From: DATJSJ01 sp035504175
GTDB taxonomy: Bacteria > Pseudomonadota > Alphaproteobacteria > Acetobacterales > Acetobacteraceae
NCBI GenBank assembly: GCA_035504175.1
Contig: DATJSJ010000174.1
Coordinates: 1 to 14,743 of the forward strand
Direction: 5' to 3'
DNA: 14,743 nt
In this document: one piece after another, positions 14,636-14,743 of the stretch
Layout: the number at the start of each line of letters is the position of its first letter
Position numbering within the stretch: position 1 is the first letter of the stretch
Translations under genes and position numbers: made by a program
The notes under the pieces: generated by a model
Told to the model about the DNA's origin: nothing
Seen by the model: the letters and a program-made list of their open reading frames with translations, nothing else
Databases searched by the model: none

Positions 14636-14743
14636 CTACCCCCGCCGCACCAGCACGCCATGCCGCTGCTCCGAGGGCAGGCACAGCGCCGCCAGCGCGG
14701 GCGCGACGTCGGCAGGCTTCGCAAGTTCGGAGAAATCCTCGCC
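14636..14743 (-). CDS. C-terminal fragment of a probable SDR-like protein (cut by the window edge)
   Basis: The last 35 codons of a - strand gene run from the window edge to a TAG at 14636-14638. The visible residues include FSELAKPADVAPALAALCLP followed by SEQRHGVLVRRG. A PxDVA-p-xxxL segment followed by a short Gly-x-x-V-x-V tail is typical of the C-terminal end of short-chain dehydrogenases. The reading frame keeps the strong G/C wobble of the window. No catalytic residues can be seen because the rest lies outside, so the family call is tentative. It converges with amtB, with about 90 bases between its stop and the amtB terminator in which I see no other gene. Confidence 0.55.
   Translation of the reverse strand, partial: GEDFSELAKPADVAPALAALCLPSEQRHGVLVRRG

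Noticed and set aside
14428..14724. 98-codon - strand frame across the amtB end and terminator
   Set aside because: It crosses the amtB terminator and its product is Arg/Pro-rich without motifs. A different - frame there gives the SDR-like tail.

Overview
This is a very GC-rich, densely packed chromosomal window. It most resembles an alphaproteobacterium, and the Rhodospirillales/Acetobacteraceae are my best guess. That placement is inference: it rests on strong G/C preference at codon third positions, a rhizobial/acetobacterial-type xylitol dehydrogenase, the glnK-amtB pair, a UbiH-family hydroxylase and a BrnT/BrnA toxin-antitoxin pair. No insertion sequence, CRISPR array, tRNA or rRNA is visible.

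Positions 1-10555 form a sugar or polyol catabolic island. On the + strand, an FGGY sugar kinase (209-1606) overlaps a class II (FucA-type) aldolase by ATGA (1603-2298). A xylitol/L-iditol-type zinc dehydrogenase follows (2374-3417). On the - strand lie a DHA2-family MFS exporter (3469-4998) and a MalK/UgpC-type ABC ATPase (5160-6305). Divergently on the + strand come the matching solute-binding protein (6665-8008), two inner-membrane permeases (8070-8996 and 9009-9833) and, overlapping by ATGA, a short-chain dehydrogenase very like dicarbonyl/L-xylulose reductase (9830-10555). I infer that the island imports a pentose, pentitol or related sugar. It would interconvert ketose and polyol through an NADPH-type SDR and an NAD-type xylitol dehydrogenase, and would also have a phosphorylation-aldol cleavage branch giving dihydroxyacetone phosphate plus an aldehyde. 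The true substrate cannot be read from sequence.

Positions 10681-11328 hold a BrnT/BrnA toxin-antitoxin operon on the - strand. It has an unusually AT-rich promoter containing a perfect 10-bp palindrome, a good candidate for the autoregulatory operator. Positions 11374-12591 (-) encode a UbiH/UbiF-type FAD monooxygenase, probably for ubiquinone biosynthesis.

Positions 12747-14544 are the nitrogen module: a sigma54-like element with an imperfect -12 box, glnK (PII), amtB, and a textbook intrinsic terminator with a TTCG loop and nine T. The window closes inside the C-terminus of a - strand, probably SDR-like, gene (14636-14743).

The intergenic gaps carry many perfect hairpins (1-57, 87-111, 2308-2348, 3431-3462, 6369-6392, 8016-8041, 10588-10632). 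Several probably end transcription, stabilise mRNA or bind regulators. Nothing here is clearly a new class of system. The most interesting candidates are the mixed ketose-reduction/kinase-aldolase island, the brnTA operator, and the long palindromes upstream of the kinase.
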